Shown here: positions 26,511-34,133 of the stretch, piece after piece
Layout of the letters: the number at the start of each line of letters is the position of its first letter
Position numbering within the stretch: position 1 is the stretch's first letter
From: Deltaproteobacteria bacterium
Lineage (GTDB): Bacteria > Myxococcota_A > UBA9160 > UBA4427
DNA: 64,000 nt
Direction of reading: 5' to 3'
Assembly: GCA_029261855.1 (NCBI GenBank)
Contig: JAJDAN010000017.1
Span: 1 to 64,000, forward strand
The notes under the pieces: generated by a model
Databases searched by the model: none
The model's input: the letters and a program-made list of their open reading frames with translations, nothing else
What the model was told of the DNA's origin: nothing
Position numbers and translations under genes: made by a program

Positions 26511-26757
26511 AGCGCAGCAAGTCGAGCCTGCGGCGTCGACTCGCGGAAACACAGCCTCGACTTGCGGAAACAGCCCTGAGCGCAGCAAGTCGAGCCTGCG
26601 GCGTCGACTCGCGGAAACAGAGCCTCGGCTTGCGGAAACACAGCCCTGAGCGCAGCAAGTCGAGCCTGCGGCTCGACTTGCGGAAACAGAGCCTCGACTT
26701 GCGGAAACAGCCCTGAGCTCAGCAAGTCGGGCCTGCGGCCTCGACTTGCGGAAATGG
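26511..26757 (-). repeat. Tandem array of 67-70 bp units between tRNA-Glu and the exonuclease
   Basis: Four units begin AGCGCAGCAAGTCGAGCCTG at 26511, 26579 and 26649, and as AGCTCAGCAAGTCGGGCCTG at 26716 (partial). Each full unit also holds two TCGACTTGCGGAAACA-like segments. Unit 3 contains GCAAGTCGAGCC (26655-26666) and GGCTCGACTTGC (26670-26681), a perfect 12-bp stem with a TGC loop. The last unit runs directly into the tRNA CCA end. Unit lengths (68, 70, 67) are not multiples of three, so the array is not coding. Confidence 0.9.
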
Positions 26758-26830
26758 TGCTCCCAACGGGAATCGAACCCGTGTTTGAGCCTTGAGAGGG
26801 CCCCGTCCTAGGCCGCTAGACGATGGGAGC
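26755..26830 (-). tRNA. tRNA-Glu (anticodon CTC)
   Basis: Read on the minus strand the gene starts GCTCCCATCGTCTAGCGGCC and ends TTCGATTCCCGTTGGGAGCA followed by CCA. The acceptor stem GCTCCCA/TGGGAGC is perfect, the anticodon stem GGGCC/GGCTC has one G-U pair, and the loop CTCTCAA gives CTC. The D-arm GTCTAGCGGCCTAGGAC is characteristic of tRNA-Glu. The CCA is encoded. Confidence 0.95.
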
Positions 26831-26848
26831 ACGGGTCTGGCGCGGGGC

Positions 26849-26877
26849 ACCTTAGCCAGCCCAGGGGGGCAGATCAA
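26849..26877 (-). promoter_or_regulatory. Probable sigma-70 promoter of tRNA-Glu
   Basis: On the minus strand TTGATC (26877-26872) and TAAGGT (26854-26849) are separated by 17 nt, and the tRNA begins 18 nt after the -10 box. Confidence 0.5.
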
Positions 26878-27060
26878 CATCGCGTGGGAACCGGGCCGGT
26901 GCCGCGATTCGTCGTCCCGGCTGACGCGTTTCGTCACTGTCACCAGCTCCCCACGCCCTGGAAGACGCCCGCGAGCGACCGGCAAGGGATCCGAATACCG
27001 CTGCCAACTCTCAAGTGCTGCGGCCGTACCTGCCGATGCAGGAAGCGGCATCCGCGAGGT

Positions 27061-27076
27061 TGGCACGTCCGTTGCT
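27061..27076 (+). promoter_or_regulatory. Consensus sigma-54 promoter of the pilin gene
   Basis: TGGCACGTCCGTTGCT matches TGGCACG-N4-TTGCW at every fixed base. The predicted transcription start is near 27087, giving a leader of about 90 nt. Pilin genes in Pseudomonas, Myxococcus and Geobacter are known to use sigma-54 with PilR, which supports the call. Confidence 0.85.
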
Positions 27077-27120
27077 CTAGTCCCCCGCCAGATAGCGAAC
27101 CCGGGGAACACGGCAGCGTC

Positions 27121-27143
27121 CGCTCCCCAACGTCGGGGGAGCG
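27121..27143 (+). promoter_or_regulatory. Hairpin in the pilin mRNA leader
   Basis: CGCTCCCC (27121-27128) and GGGGAGCG (27136-27143) form a perfect 8-bp stem with a 7-nt loop, inside the predicted 5' leader and 33 nt before the ATG. It may protect the abundant mRNA. Confidence 0.45.
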
Positions 27144-27175
27144 AGCCGATCCCGGCCAAAACAAAGGAAACATCG

Positions 27176-27751
27176 ATGAAGAGATTGCAGGGCAAGCGCA
27201 CCGAGGGTTTCACCCTCATCGAGCTGATGATCGTGGTTGCGATCATCGGAATTCTGGCGGCCATCGCCATTCCGAACTTCCTCCGCTTTCAGCTGAAGGC
27301 GCGGAGCTCGGAAGGCAAGGTCAACGTTGCAGCCATCCGCACCGCTGAGGTGGCTTACAACTCTGAGTTCGCCACCTACATCCCGGCTCTTGCTTCGCCG
27401 GTTGCGCTTCCCGTCGGGAAGGTGCCGTTCGTGAACAACACCGCCGGTCTGGGCTTCGACATCCTGGGCTGGGCGCCCGAGGGCAGCGTGTACTTCCAGT
27501 ACACGACCGTCACCAATGCCGCTGCGCCGCTGCCGTCGAACGCCTACACGGTGACCGCCCAGGCGGACATCGACCAGGACGGTGCCGTGCTCCAGAGCTG
27601 GGGCTACGTGAAGGCAGCTCCCGGCACGGTCGTTGGCGTCGCGGGCCCCGGTTGCGCCAATACGGGCGTGTGGGACTCGGTGGCCGGTGCGGCCACGCTG
27701 ATCGACACGGTCGGTCCGTGCAACGCGACGTCTGGCCAGAGCGACTTCTAG
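27176..27751 (+). CDS. pilA: Type IV pilin 1 (major pilin candidate)
   Basis: Prepilin of 191 residues. The leader MKRLQGKRTEG is followed by FTLIELMIVVAIIGILAAIA, so PilD cleaves after the Gly and the Glu at mature position 5 is present. The long N-terminal helix is classic type IVa. The globular part contains YNSEFATYIPALASP and a C-terminal region with two cysteines (GPGCANTGV and TVGPCNATSG), a likely D-region disulfide. AAGGAAA lies 7 nt before the ATG. It has its own sigma-54 promoter, and a strong hairpin follows the stop, so it is probably made at a high level relative to the genes downstream. Confidence 0.93.
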   Translation: MKRLQGKRTEGFTLIELMIVVAIIGILAAIAIPNFLRFQLKARSSEGKVNVAAIRTAEVAYNSEFATYIPALASPVALPVGKVPFVNNTAGLGFDILGWAPEGSVYFQYTTVTNAAAPLPSNAYTVTAQADIDQDGAVLQSWGYVKAAPGTVVGVAGPGCANTGVWDSVAGAATLIDTVGPCNATSGQSDF

Positions 27752-27769
27752 CAAGACGTGGACATGTGC

Positions 27770-27796
27770 GGGAGGGCCGGACTTTCCGGCCCTCCC
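27770..27796 (+). terminator. Strong hairpin between the two pilin genes
   Basis: GGGAGGGCCGG (27770-27780) pairs perfectly with CCGGCCCTCCC (27786-27796) around ACTTT. It is followed by CATTGT rather than a long T-run, so it may act as a partial terminator or an mRNA stabiliser. Confidence 0.65.
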
Positions 27797-27904
27797 CATT
27801 GTCCGTTCTATCCGATTCGGTCCGCCGCCTCCAAGGCTCCCCCCGAAACAAGGCCCCCAGACACGGCCATAGGCCCGATGCAAATCCAGAACGGGAGACA
27901 CAAG

Positions 27905-28480
27905 ATGAAGCTCCGAGCTCGGCGAGACGGCGGTTTTACCATGCTCGAACTGATGATCGCCGTGGCCATCATCGGCACCCTGGCGGCGGTCGCGATTCCC
28001 TCCTTCCGCAACTACCAGTGGAAGGCGAAGCGAAGCGAGGCCTTCACCAATCTCGGAAGCCTGGCCAAGACCCAGAAGGCCTATTTCGGCTCCTCCGAGG
28101 TGTTCCTCACCGTTCCCATCGGTGAGCCCGGCCTGACGCTCGGCAACGTCCCCACCGATTCTCCCCGCGACAGCGCGGCCGTGGCGACTGCGTTCGCCAC
28201 GATCGGCTGGGCGGCAGAAGGTCAGGTCTACTTCGACTACGACACCAACACGCCCGCCGGCATCGGCGGCTGCGCCTGTGTCGGCCAGTGCTTCACGGCG
28301 AGCGCCTACGGCGACATCGACGGTGACCTCGGCATGAGCGCGATCATGTACGTGCACCCGGACGCGGGAGGCGGCACCTGCACGTCGTCGATGTTCGGTT
28401 ACACGACGCCGATCGACGCCAATGCACTGCCCATCTTCGATCAGGTCGCGGCCAACCGCGGTGCCGCGGACGACTACTAG
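27905..28480 (+). CDS. Type IV pilin 2 (pilin-like)
   Basis: A 191-residue second prepilin, leader MKLRARRDGG then FTMLELMIAVAIIGTLAAVA. Cleavage Gly and Glu5 are conserved. The body shares segments with pilin 1 (GWAAEGQVYFDY versus GWAPEGSVYFQY; DIDGDLGMSAIMY versus DIDQDGAVLQSWGY), so it arose by tandem duplication. It has more cysteines (GGCACVGQC, TCTSS), suggesting a different fold stabilisation or a minor pilin role. GGGAG lies 8 nt before the ATG. No sigma-54 promoter of its own was found; it probably depends on read-through past the hairpin. A hairpin element begins at its stop codon. Confidence 0.9.
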   Translation: MKLRARRDGGFTMLELMIAVAIIGTLAAVAIPSFRNYQWKAKRSEAFTNLGSLAKTQKAYFGSSEVFLTVPIGEPGLTLGNVPTDSPRDSAAVATAFATIGWAAEGQVYFDYDTNTPAGIGGCACVGQCFTASAYGDIDGDLGMSAIMYVHPDAGGGTCTSSMFGYTTPIDANALPIFDQVAANRGAADDY

Positions 28481-28548
28481 CTGCGGTCTGACGACCTTTG
28501 CGTCGTCGCCTGCTTCCCTAAGACTGCGTCTTGGATCAAGGCTCCTAG
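28481..28548 (+). repeat. Dispersed bipartite hairpin element, copy 2
   Basis: It begins CTGCGGTCTGACGACC immediately after the pilin 2 TAG and ends GGCTCCTAG. Stems are GACGAC/GTCGTC and AAGAC/GTCTT with a TGC loop. Length 68 bp, nearly identical to copy 3. Confidence 0.9.
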
Positions 28549-28609
28549 TTCCGGCGCCCAGAAGCCGAAGGGGCTCATCTAGAGCGCTTCAAGAGCCGAA
28601 GAAGGTTTC

Positions 28610-29596
28610 ATGCACATCCTGGGGGGGATCGTGGCGAGGCGGTTGGGAATCGCCGTCATTCTGATCGCGGTAGTCGTCCTGACGACTGCCGCGCATCGTC
28701 GTCTGCCGAGCGCCGTCCGCACGCAGCAGGGCGACGACTACGTGCCGCAGCCCCAGTTCGCGAAGGCAATGTCCCTAGGCTTCGACGCGGTGCACGCGGA
28801 CTACTACTGGGTCCAGGCGGTGCTGCTCGCCGGGGAGAGTGAGAATCCCCAGGCCGAGTCGAAGCACCTCGGCCGCCTGATCGACGTCGTGACCACCCTC
28901 GACCCCTGGGTCGAACACCCGTACCGCTTTGCCGCAGTCTGGCTCATCGACAGCCTCGACGACGTGCGGCACGCCAACATGCTGCTGCGGCGGTCCTTCG
29001 ACTATCACCCGGACGAGTGGCGCAATCGCTTCTATCTCGGCTTCAACCTCTTCTACTACCTCGAGGACAACGCCGCCGCAGCGGACGCGCTCGAGGAGGC
29101 GACCGGGATGACGGGGGCGCCGACCTACCTGTCCCGGCTCGTGGCGCGTCTGCGGTCCGAGAGCTCGAGCCTCGCGGCCGCTGGCCTCTTCCTGGAAGAG
29201 CTGGTTCGCACCACCGAGGACGAGGCGGCGAAGGCCGACTACCAGTCCGCCCTCGACGAGGTGCAGATCGAGTGGCGCGCACGCCAGCTCGACGAGGCGC
29301 GCGAGAACTACGAGAAGCTGCACGGGCGCGACATCGAGTTCGTCGAAGAGCTGGTGCTCGGCAACCAGGCGGTGCTGTCGGCATTGCCCGATGCCGAGCC
29401 GTCGTCCGTGCCGGCCTCCCTACGTCGCGGCTCGAAGTGGCTCCTCGACGACGAGACCGGCGCGATCGTCTCCAGCTACTACAACCGACGCTACGAGCTG
29501 CACATCGACGAACACGACCCGTCTCGGAACCGGGTCGTCTCGGAGAGGAAGCGCGAAGCGCCCGAAAACCAGGGGGAAGACTCTGATGGCGTCTGA
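28610..29596 (+). CDS. pilG: TPR-like membrane protein of the pilus cluster (PilG position)
   Basis: A 328-residue protein with one N-terminal signal anchor (RLGIAVILIAVVVLTTAAHR, residues 11-30) and a helical, TPR-like periplasmic body (ADYYWVQAVLLAGESENPQA, FYLGFNLFYYLEDNAAAADA, LARLRSE-type helices). It ends in a charged tail. In Myxococcus the genes between pilA and pilD are pilG, pilH and pilI, where PilH and PilI are ABC-transporter components needed for pilus formation. The position here is the same, so the pilG label rests on synteny, not on recognised sequence. It overlaps the next gene by 11 nt, implying co-translation. Confidence 0.72.
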   Translation: MHILGGIVARRLGIAVILIAVVVLTTAAHRRLPSAVRTQQGDDYVPQPQFAKAMSLGFDAVHADYYWVQAVLLAGESENPQAESKHLGRLIDVVTTLDPWVEHPYRFAAVWLIDSLDDVRHANMLLRRSFDYHPDEWRNRFYLGFNLFYYLEDNAAAADALEEATGMTGAPTYLSRLVARLRSESSSLAAAGLFLEELVRTTEDEAAKADYQSALDEVQIEWRARQLDEARENYEKLHGRDIEFVEELVLGNQAVLSALPDAEPSSVPASLRRGSKWLLDDETGAIVSSYYNRRYELHIDEHDPSRNRVVSERKREAPENQGEDSDGV

Positions 29597-30581
29597 AGTT
29601 TCAGAGGTGGTGCGGGTCGACGGTGTCGTGAAGGACTTCCGCCCGGGTTTCGGCCTGCGGGTGAAGCGCGTGCTCCACGGCATCTCGTTCGATGTGAAGC
29701 GAGGCGAGATCTTCGGGTTCGTCGGGCCCAACGGCGCGGGCAAGACGACCACCTTGAAGATCCTGATGGGGCTGATCCGGGCCAGTGACGGTCGCGCCGA
29801 GATCCTGGGTAGCGACGTCCGCGAGACCGACTTCCGCAAGCACGTCGGCTTCCTGCCCGAGAATCCGTACTTCTACGACTTCCTGACCGGGCGAGAGATC
29901 CTGCGCTTCTACGCGAAGCTCTCTGGCGTGCCCGCGGCCTCCCGTGAGGCCCGGGTCGAAACCTTGCTCGAGTGGGTCGGTCTCGCAGACGCCGCCGATG
30001 CGCGGCTGCGCACCTACTCGAAGGGCATGCTCCAGCGGACCGGCATCGCCCAGGCCCTGGTCCACGACCCGGACGTGATCTTCCTCGACGAGCCGATGAG
30101 CGGACTCGATCCCATCGGCCGCATGGAGATCCGCAACCTGATCCTGCGGCTGCGAGGCGAGGGCAAGACCGTCTTCATGAACACCCACATCCTCTCCGAC
30201 GTCGAGATGCTGTGCGACCGCGTGGCGGTGATCGTCCACGGTCGCATCCGCTACGAGGGCCGGATCGAATCTCTCGCCAGCGAGGACGGTCGCATGAGCG
30301 AGCTGGTCGTCGCGGGCATCGCACCCGACATCGCCCAGCGAGTCGAGGAAGAGATGCAGGGCGAGCTGAGGGGACACGGGGAGCGCATCGCGATCCGCAT
30401 CCGGGAGAAAGACGTCGGAGATGCCCTGCAGCTCGTGCTGTCCTCTGGCGCCGATGTGCTGTCGGTGACGCCCGAGCGCGCCAAGCTCGAGGACATCTTC
30501 ATGACCGCCGTGGAAGCCGACCAGCGGGACGCGGCCGGGGACGGCGCTGCCACTGAGACGGGTGGGGAGGCCGTCCGATGA
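29586..30581 (+). CDS. pilH: ABC transporter ATPase (PilH-like)
   Basis: A 331-residue ABC ATPase. Walker A is [10 protein letters not shown], the Q-loop region is [16 protein letters not shown], the signature is YSKGMLQR, Walker B is [15 protein letters not shown], and the switch histidine is in [15 protein letters not shown]-terminal extension of about 90 residues is typical of drug/lipid exporters of the CcmA/NodI class. ATG 29586 lies inside the previous gene, so the earlier open frame is not used. With the following permease it forms a one-ATPase, one-permease exporter of unknown substrate. The position after a pilin points to the Myxococcus PilGHI system. Confidence 0.9.
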   Translation: MASEVSEVVRVDGVVKDFRPGFGLRVKRVLHGISFDVKRGEIFGFVGPNGAGKTTTLKILMGLIRASDGRAEILGSDVRETDFRKHVGFLPENPYFYDFLTGREILRFYAKLSGVPAASREARVETLLEWVGLADAADARLRTYSKGMLQRTGIAQALVHDPDVIFLDEPMSGLDPIGRMEIRNLILRLRGEGKTVFMNTHILSDVEMLCDRVAVIVHGRIRYEGRIESLASEDGRMSELVVAGIAPDIAQRVEEEMQGELRGHGERIAIRIREKDVGDALQLVLSSGADVLSVTPERAKLEDIFMTAVEADQRDAAGDGAATETGGEAVR

Positions 30582-31351
30582 TCTTCGTTCGCATCTGGAC
30601 CCTGGCGCAGAACACCGTGCGGGAAGCGATTCGCAACAGGCTGCTCTACACGCTGCTCTTCTTCGCGATCGCACTGATCGGCACCGGTGTGCTGGTGTCG
30701 ACGCTCTCCTATGTCGAGAGTGACCGGATCCTGCAGGATGTCGGTCTCGCGGCGATCCGCCTGATGAGCGTCGGGATCGCGATCTTCGTCGGAGTCGGGT
30801 TGATTCACGGCGAGGTCGAACGCCGCACCATCTACACCATCTTGTCGAAGCCCGTGTCGCGCGTGGAGTTCCTGTTGGGCAAGTACATCGGCCTCGTCCT
30901 GACCACCTGGATGATGCTCGGTGTGATGGGCGTGGCCTTCGCCTGCGTCTCGCTCGCCACGGGTGCGCCGCTCGACAGCGGCCACCTGGCCTGCTTCTTC
31001 CTGATCGGAATGGAGCTGGTGGTGATGGTGGCGACCGCGACCCTGTTCTCCGCGTTCACCACGCCCATGCTGGCGTCCCTGTTTACCGTGGGTGTGTACC
31101 TGCTGGGGCACCTGAGCCGGGACCTGCGCCTGCTGGGGGAGCAGTCGGACGCCGGCGCCATCAAGCCCGTGGTGAGCTTCCTGTTCGAGGTGCTTCCGGA
31201 TCTCGAGAGCTTCAACGTCACGATCGCGGCGGTGCATCAGCTTCCGATCCCGACGGGCGAAGTCCTGTGGGCCACCGCCTATGGGCTGGGCTACGCGACG
31301 CTCCTGCTCTTCCTGGCGAGCTATCTCTTCGCGCGGCGCGACTTTCGCTAA
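30578..31351 (+). CDS. pilI: ABC-2-type permease (PilI-like)
   Basis: A 257-residue permease with six likely transmembrane helices (for example LLYTLLFFAIALIGTGVLVS, IGLVLTTWMMLGVMGVAFAC, GYATLLLFLASYLFARRDF). The conserved cytoplasmic segment GEVERRTIYTILSKPVSRVE is the coupling region that contacts the ATPase. It starts in the stop of the ATPase gene (ATGA), so the two are co-translated. The substrate is unknown. In Myxococcus the equivalent gene is needed for pilus assembly; that role here is inferred from gene order. A hairpin element begins directly at its stop codon. Confidence 0.88.
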   Translation: MIFVRIWTLAQNTVREAIRNRLLYTLLFFAIALIGTGVLVSTLSYVESDRILQDVGLAAIRLMSVGIAIFVGVGLIHGEVERRTIYTILSKPVSRVEFLLGKYIGLVLTTWMMLGVMGVAFACVSLATGAPLDSGHLACFFLIGMELVVMVATATLFSAFTTPMLASLFTVGVYLLGHLSRDLRLLGEQSDAGAIKPVVSFLFEVLPDLESFNVTIAAVHQLPIPTGEVLWATAYGLGYATLLLFLASYLFARRDFR

Positions 31352-31418
31352 CTGCGGTCTGACGACCTTTGCGTCGTCGCCTGTTTCCCCAAGACTGCGT
31401 CTTGGGTCAGGCTCCTAG
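31352..31418 (+). repeat. Dispersed bipartite hairpin element, copy 3
   Basis: It begins CTGCGGTCTGACGACC directly after the permease TAA and ends GGCTCCTAG. Stem 1: GACGAC (31361-31366) with GTCGTC (31373-31378). Stem 2: CCCAAGAC (31388-31395) with GTCTTGGG (31399-31406). Length 67 bp. Confidence 0.9.
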
Positions 31419-31497
31419 GTACGCGTTGATGACGCGGTGCGCCGGGTGTGCGCTGGCTAGGCGCTGAAGTAGCGTCGCGCGAGAGGAGGGGGTGGGG

Positions 31498-32364
31498 GTG
31501 GAGTCGATGGCCTGGGTCGGGTTCGCGTTCGCGTACGGGCTCGCGATCGGCTCGTTTCTGAACGTCGTCGTCTATCGCCTTCCGGCAGGTCTGTCGATCG
31601 TGTCGCCGGGATCGCGCTGCCCCGCCTGCGGTCACGCGATCACCGCGCGAGACAACATCCCGGTGCTCTCGTATCTACTGCTGCGCGGTCGTTGCCGGCA
31701 CTGTGCGGCGCGCATTTCGGCTCGCTACCCGGCGGTCGAACTCGCCACCGGGATCGTCTTTGCTGCGGTGGCCTGGCGCTTCGGCGAAAGCTGGATGACC
31801 CCGCTCGGCGCACTCTTCGCTGCGGCGCTGATTGCGGCAGCTCTCATCGACTTCGATCACCAGATCATCCCCGACGAGATCTCGCTCGGGGGGCTGGCCG
31901 CGAGTCTCGTGCTGGCGCCGGCCGCGCGCGTCCTGGACGCGGGCATCGGCGTCGCCGGATAGGGGGGCGCTCTCGCCGAGAGCGCTCTCGGCGCGCTGCT
32001 GGGGGCCGGCCTGCTGTGGTCCGTCGGCTTCTTCCACGCGCGGCTCTCCGTTGCCCTGGGCCGCACCTTCTCGCACTGGCCCGGAGAGGGCGAGGAGGTG
32101 CCGCGCTTCGCGAGCGCGGACTACTGGCTCTGGTTCCCGGGCCTCGGGCTCGGGGACGTCAAGCTGCTGGCCATGATCGGGGCCTTCCTGGGACCTTGGG
32201 GCGTCCTCGAGACGATCCTCTCGGCGTCGTTGCTGGGGCTCTTGCTGGGGCTCGGCTGGGCGGCGGCGACCCGAAGCCTGAGCGCTCCGTTCGGATTCGG
32301 GCCGGCGATCGCCGCCGGAGCCCTGCTGTCCCTGCTGTTTCCGCTGCGGGGTTGGCTGCTGTGA
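31498..32364 (+). pseudogene. pilD: Prepilin peptidase interrupted by an in-frame TAG
   Basis: One continuous reading frame encodes a whole type IV prepilin peptidase except for a TAG at 31960-31962. Before the stop: GLAIGSFLNVVVYRLPAG, the zinc-type cysteines CPACGHAI and CRHC, and the first catalytic aspartate region LIDFDHQIIPDEI. After it: GLGLGDVKLLAMIGAFLG with the second catalytic aspartate (GxGD) and the last helices. The domain is split between its two active-site aspartates, so the short product should be inactive. Neither a frameshift nor a good internal start with ribosome-binding site was found. GTG 31498 has GAGGAGG eight bases upstream. TAG ends other genes here, so general recoding is unlikely. 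A sequencing error, a recent nonsense mutation or programmed read-through are the options. Confidence 0.82.
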
Positions 32365-32393
32365 TTGAGGTTCGGCGCGCAGTCTCCTAATCT
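32365..32393 (+). promoter_or_regulatory. Possible promoter of tRNA-Gln
   Basis: TTGAGG (32365-32370) and TAATCT (32388-32393) are spaced 17 nt apart, directly after the pilD stop and 41 nt before the tRNA. Confidence 0.4.
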
Positions 32394-32434
32394 CTGCGCC
32401 CACGTCTCCGCCTTCACGGATGACGCGCAGCCTG

Positions 32435-32509
32435 TTCCCCGGTCGTCTAACGGCAGGACAGCGGACTCTGAATCCGCGAATCGAGGTTCGAATCCTCGCT
32501 GGGGAACCA
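32435..32509 (+). tRNA. tRNA-Gln (anticodon CTG)
   Basis: It starts TTCCCCGGTCGTCTAACGGC and ends with TGGGGAA and encoded CCA. The acceptor stem TTCCCCG/TGGGGAA has one G-U pair. The anticodon stem GCGGA/TCCGC is perfect and the loop CTCTGAA gives CTG. The T-arm GAGGTTCGAATCCTC is canonical. It lies just beyond gltX, which is convergent. Confidence 0.95.
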
Positions 32510-32574
32510 GGGCGCGCCCGCGAGTCCGCCGACCCACCCGCCTCACCGGACCCACCCGACCCAACCCACCCGAC

Positions 32575-34014
32575 TCAGGAGCTGAACTCGCCCTTCACGG
32601 CGCGCGCCGCCGCGTCCTCGATGCGGGCGAGGCTCAGGTCGCGCCCCACCACCTCGAGGGTCTCGTAGATGCCCGGCGAGACGGTGCCGCCGGTGAGTGC
32701 AACGCGTACGGGTTGCGCGACCTTGCCCATCTTCACCTCGCGCTCGGCGGCGACCGCATCGAACACCGCGGCGAGGCTGGCCTCGTCCCAGGCAGGCGCG
32801 ACCGCGAGCCGCGCGGCGAGGTCCCGCAGCAGCACCCCGGCGTCGGGGGTGAGATTCTTGCGCGCCGCCTTGGGGTCGAAGACGACCTCGTCGCGCGCCA
32901 GCCACGCCGTGTGGCCCGCCAGTTCGACGAGTGTCTTGCCGCGCAGGCGGTTGAGATCGACGAGCTTCGCGATGGCGGGGGACGTTTCCACGGGCTTCCC
33001 CAGCGACCGCTCGAGGTACGGCGAGGTCAGCGGCAACAGCTCCGCCAGGTCCATGTGCTGGATGTAGTGATGATTGAGCCACGCGAGCTTGTCGGCATCG
33101 GCGCGTGCACCCGAGCGACCGACGCCCTCGAGGTCGAACAGGTCGGCGATCTCGTCCCGGGAGAAGACTTCCTGGTCGCCGTGTGACCAACCCAGGCGGA
33201 CGATCCAGTTGCGCAGGGCATCGGCCACGTAGCCCTCGTCCCGGAAGTGCTGGACCGAGACCGGGTCGCGACGCTTGGAGAGCTTCTTGCCGGTGTCCCC
33301 CAGGATCAGCGGGACGTGGGCGAATTCCGGGGGGTCGGCGTCGAGCGCCCGGTAGATCGCCACGTGCAGCGGTGTGTTGGGCTGATGGTCGGCGCCCCGG
33401 ATGACGTGGCTGATGTCCATGTCGAGGTCGTCCACCACCCCCGCCAGGTGATACAGGGCGGTGCCGTCTGCCCGGGCGATGATGCGGTCGCCGATCTCGC
33501 TGGCGTCCTGGCCGCTGGGCCCGAAGACCAGGTCGTCCCAGCCGAGCCATCCGGTTTCCGGCAGTCGCAGTCGGACCGTGTGCTCGCCGCAATCGGCGGC
33601 ATATTCCCGGTCCCGACACAGGCCGTCGTAGGTCCACTTGCCGCCGGCGGCGATGGTCTCCTGCCGGCGCACCTCGAGCTCGTCCCGGGTGCAGATGCAG
33701 CGGTAGGCCTGGCCGGTCTCGAGCAGCTCGGCCACAGCCTCGCGATGCCGCGCTCCCCGTTCGCTCTGTCGGAAGGGCCCCTCGTCCCAGTCGATCCCGA
33801 GCCAGGCGAGGCCCTCCAGGAGCTGGCGTTCGGATTCCTCGGTGGAGCGGTCCCGGTCCGTGTCCTCGACCCGCAGCACGTAGGTGCCGCCGGTCCGCCG
33901 GGCGTAGGCCCAGTTGAACAGAGCGGTCCGGGCGCTGCCGATGTGCAGGAATCCCGTGGGGCTCGGAGCGAAGCGCGTGCGGACGCCTTCGCCGGTCTGC
34001 TGGTTGGCCGTCAT
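32575..34014 (-). CDS. gltX: Glutamyl-tRNA synthetase
   Basis: Class I synthetase of 479 residues. The HIGH motif is PSPTGFLHIGSARTALFNWA and the KMSKS motif is TGKKLSKRRDPVSVQHFRDE. A zinc site is suggested by YRCICTRDE and the later YDGLCRD. The helical C-terminal anticodon domain is complete. There is no clear sign separating discriminating from non-discriminating enzymes that I can read with confidence; no glutaminyl-tRNA synthetase is in the window, and a neighbouring tRNA-Gln would need GluRS plus GatCAB if the organism lacks one. It starts at ATG 34014, divergent from yceD. Confidence 0.96.
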   Translation of the reverse strand: MTANQQTGEGVRTRFAPSPTGFLHIGSARTALFNWAYARRTGGTYVLRVEDTDRDRSTEESERQLLEGLAWLGIDWDEGPFRQSERGARHREAVAELLETGQAYRCICTRDELEVRRQETIAAGGKWTYDGLCRDREYAADCGEHTVRLRLPETGWLGWDDLVFGPSGQDASEIGDRIIARADGTALYHLAGVVDDLDMDISHVIRGADHQPNTPLHVAIYRALDADPPEFAHVPLILGDTGKKLSKRRDPVSVQHFRDEGYVADALRNWIVRLGWSHGDQEVFSRDEIADLFDLEGVGRSGARADADKLAWLNHHYIQHMDLAELLPLTSPYLERSLGKPVETSPAIAKLVDLNRLRGKTLVELAGHTAWLARDEVVFDPKAARKNLTPDAGVLLRDLAARLAVAPAWDEASLAAVFDAVAAEREVKMGKVAQPVRVALTGGTVSPGIYETLEVVGRDLSLARIEDAAARAVKGEFSS

Positions 34015-34133
34015 GCGGCGAGGAAGATAGGCGTCCGGTGGTCCGACCGCCGGATTCCCCTGCTAGTTTCCCGACTTTCCCGCTTTCCGCCCGACCCGAA
34101 GTGCCCCACTTGACCCGCCCATCCCCGACGATC

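Larger units (their letters stand above)
26831..27175. other. 345-nt region between tRNA-Glu and pilA
   Basis: No gene is supported. It holds a likely tRNA-Glu promoter on the minus strand, a sigma-54 promoter for the pilin on the plus strand, and a hairpin in the pilin leader. These are listed separately. Confidence 0.8.

Noticed and set aside
26381-26725. Repetitive protein frame through the tRNA-Glu tandem array
   Set aside because: Repeat units are 68, 70 and 67 bp, so the frame changes from unit to unit and no peptide repeat is conserved.
26511-26757. CRISPR array
   Set aside because: The units are contiguous without unique spacers, are too long for CRISPR repeats, and no cas gene is nearby.
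31960-31962. TAG read as an extra amino acid (pyrrolysine-like recoding) across the genome
   Set aside because: TAG terminates several other genes in the window (for example both pilins and the GGDEF gene) at their expected ends, so only a local event is plausible.
32098-32364. Separate gene starting at GTG 32098 for the second half of pilD
   Set aside because: It would start in a loop, drop one membrane helix and has no correctly spaced ribosome-binding site; it is in the same frame as the first half.
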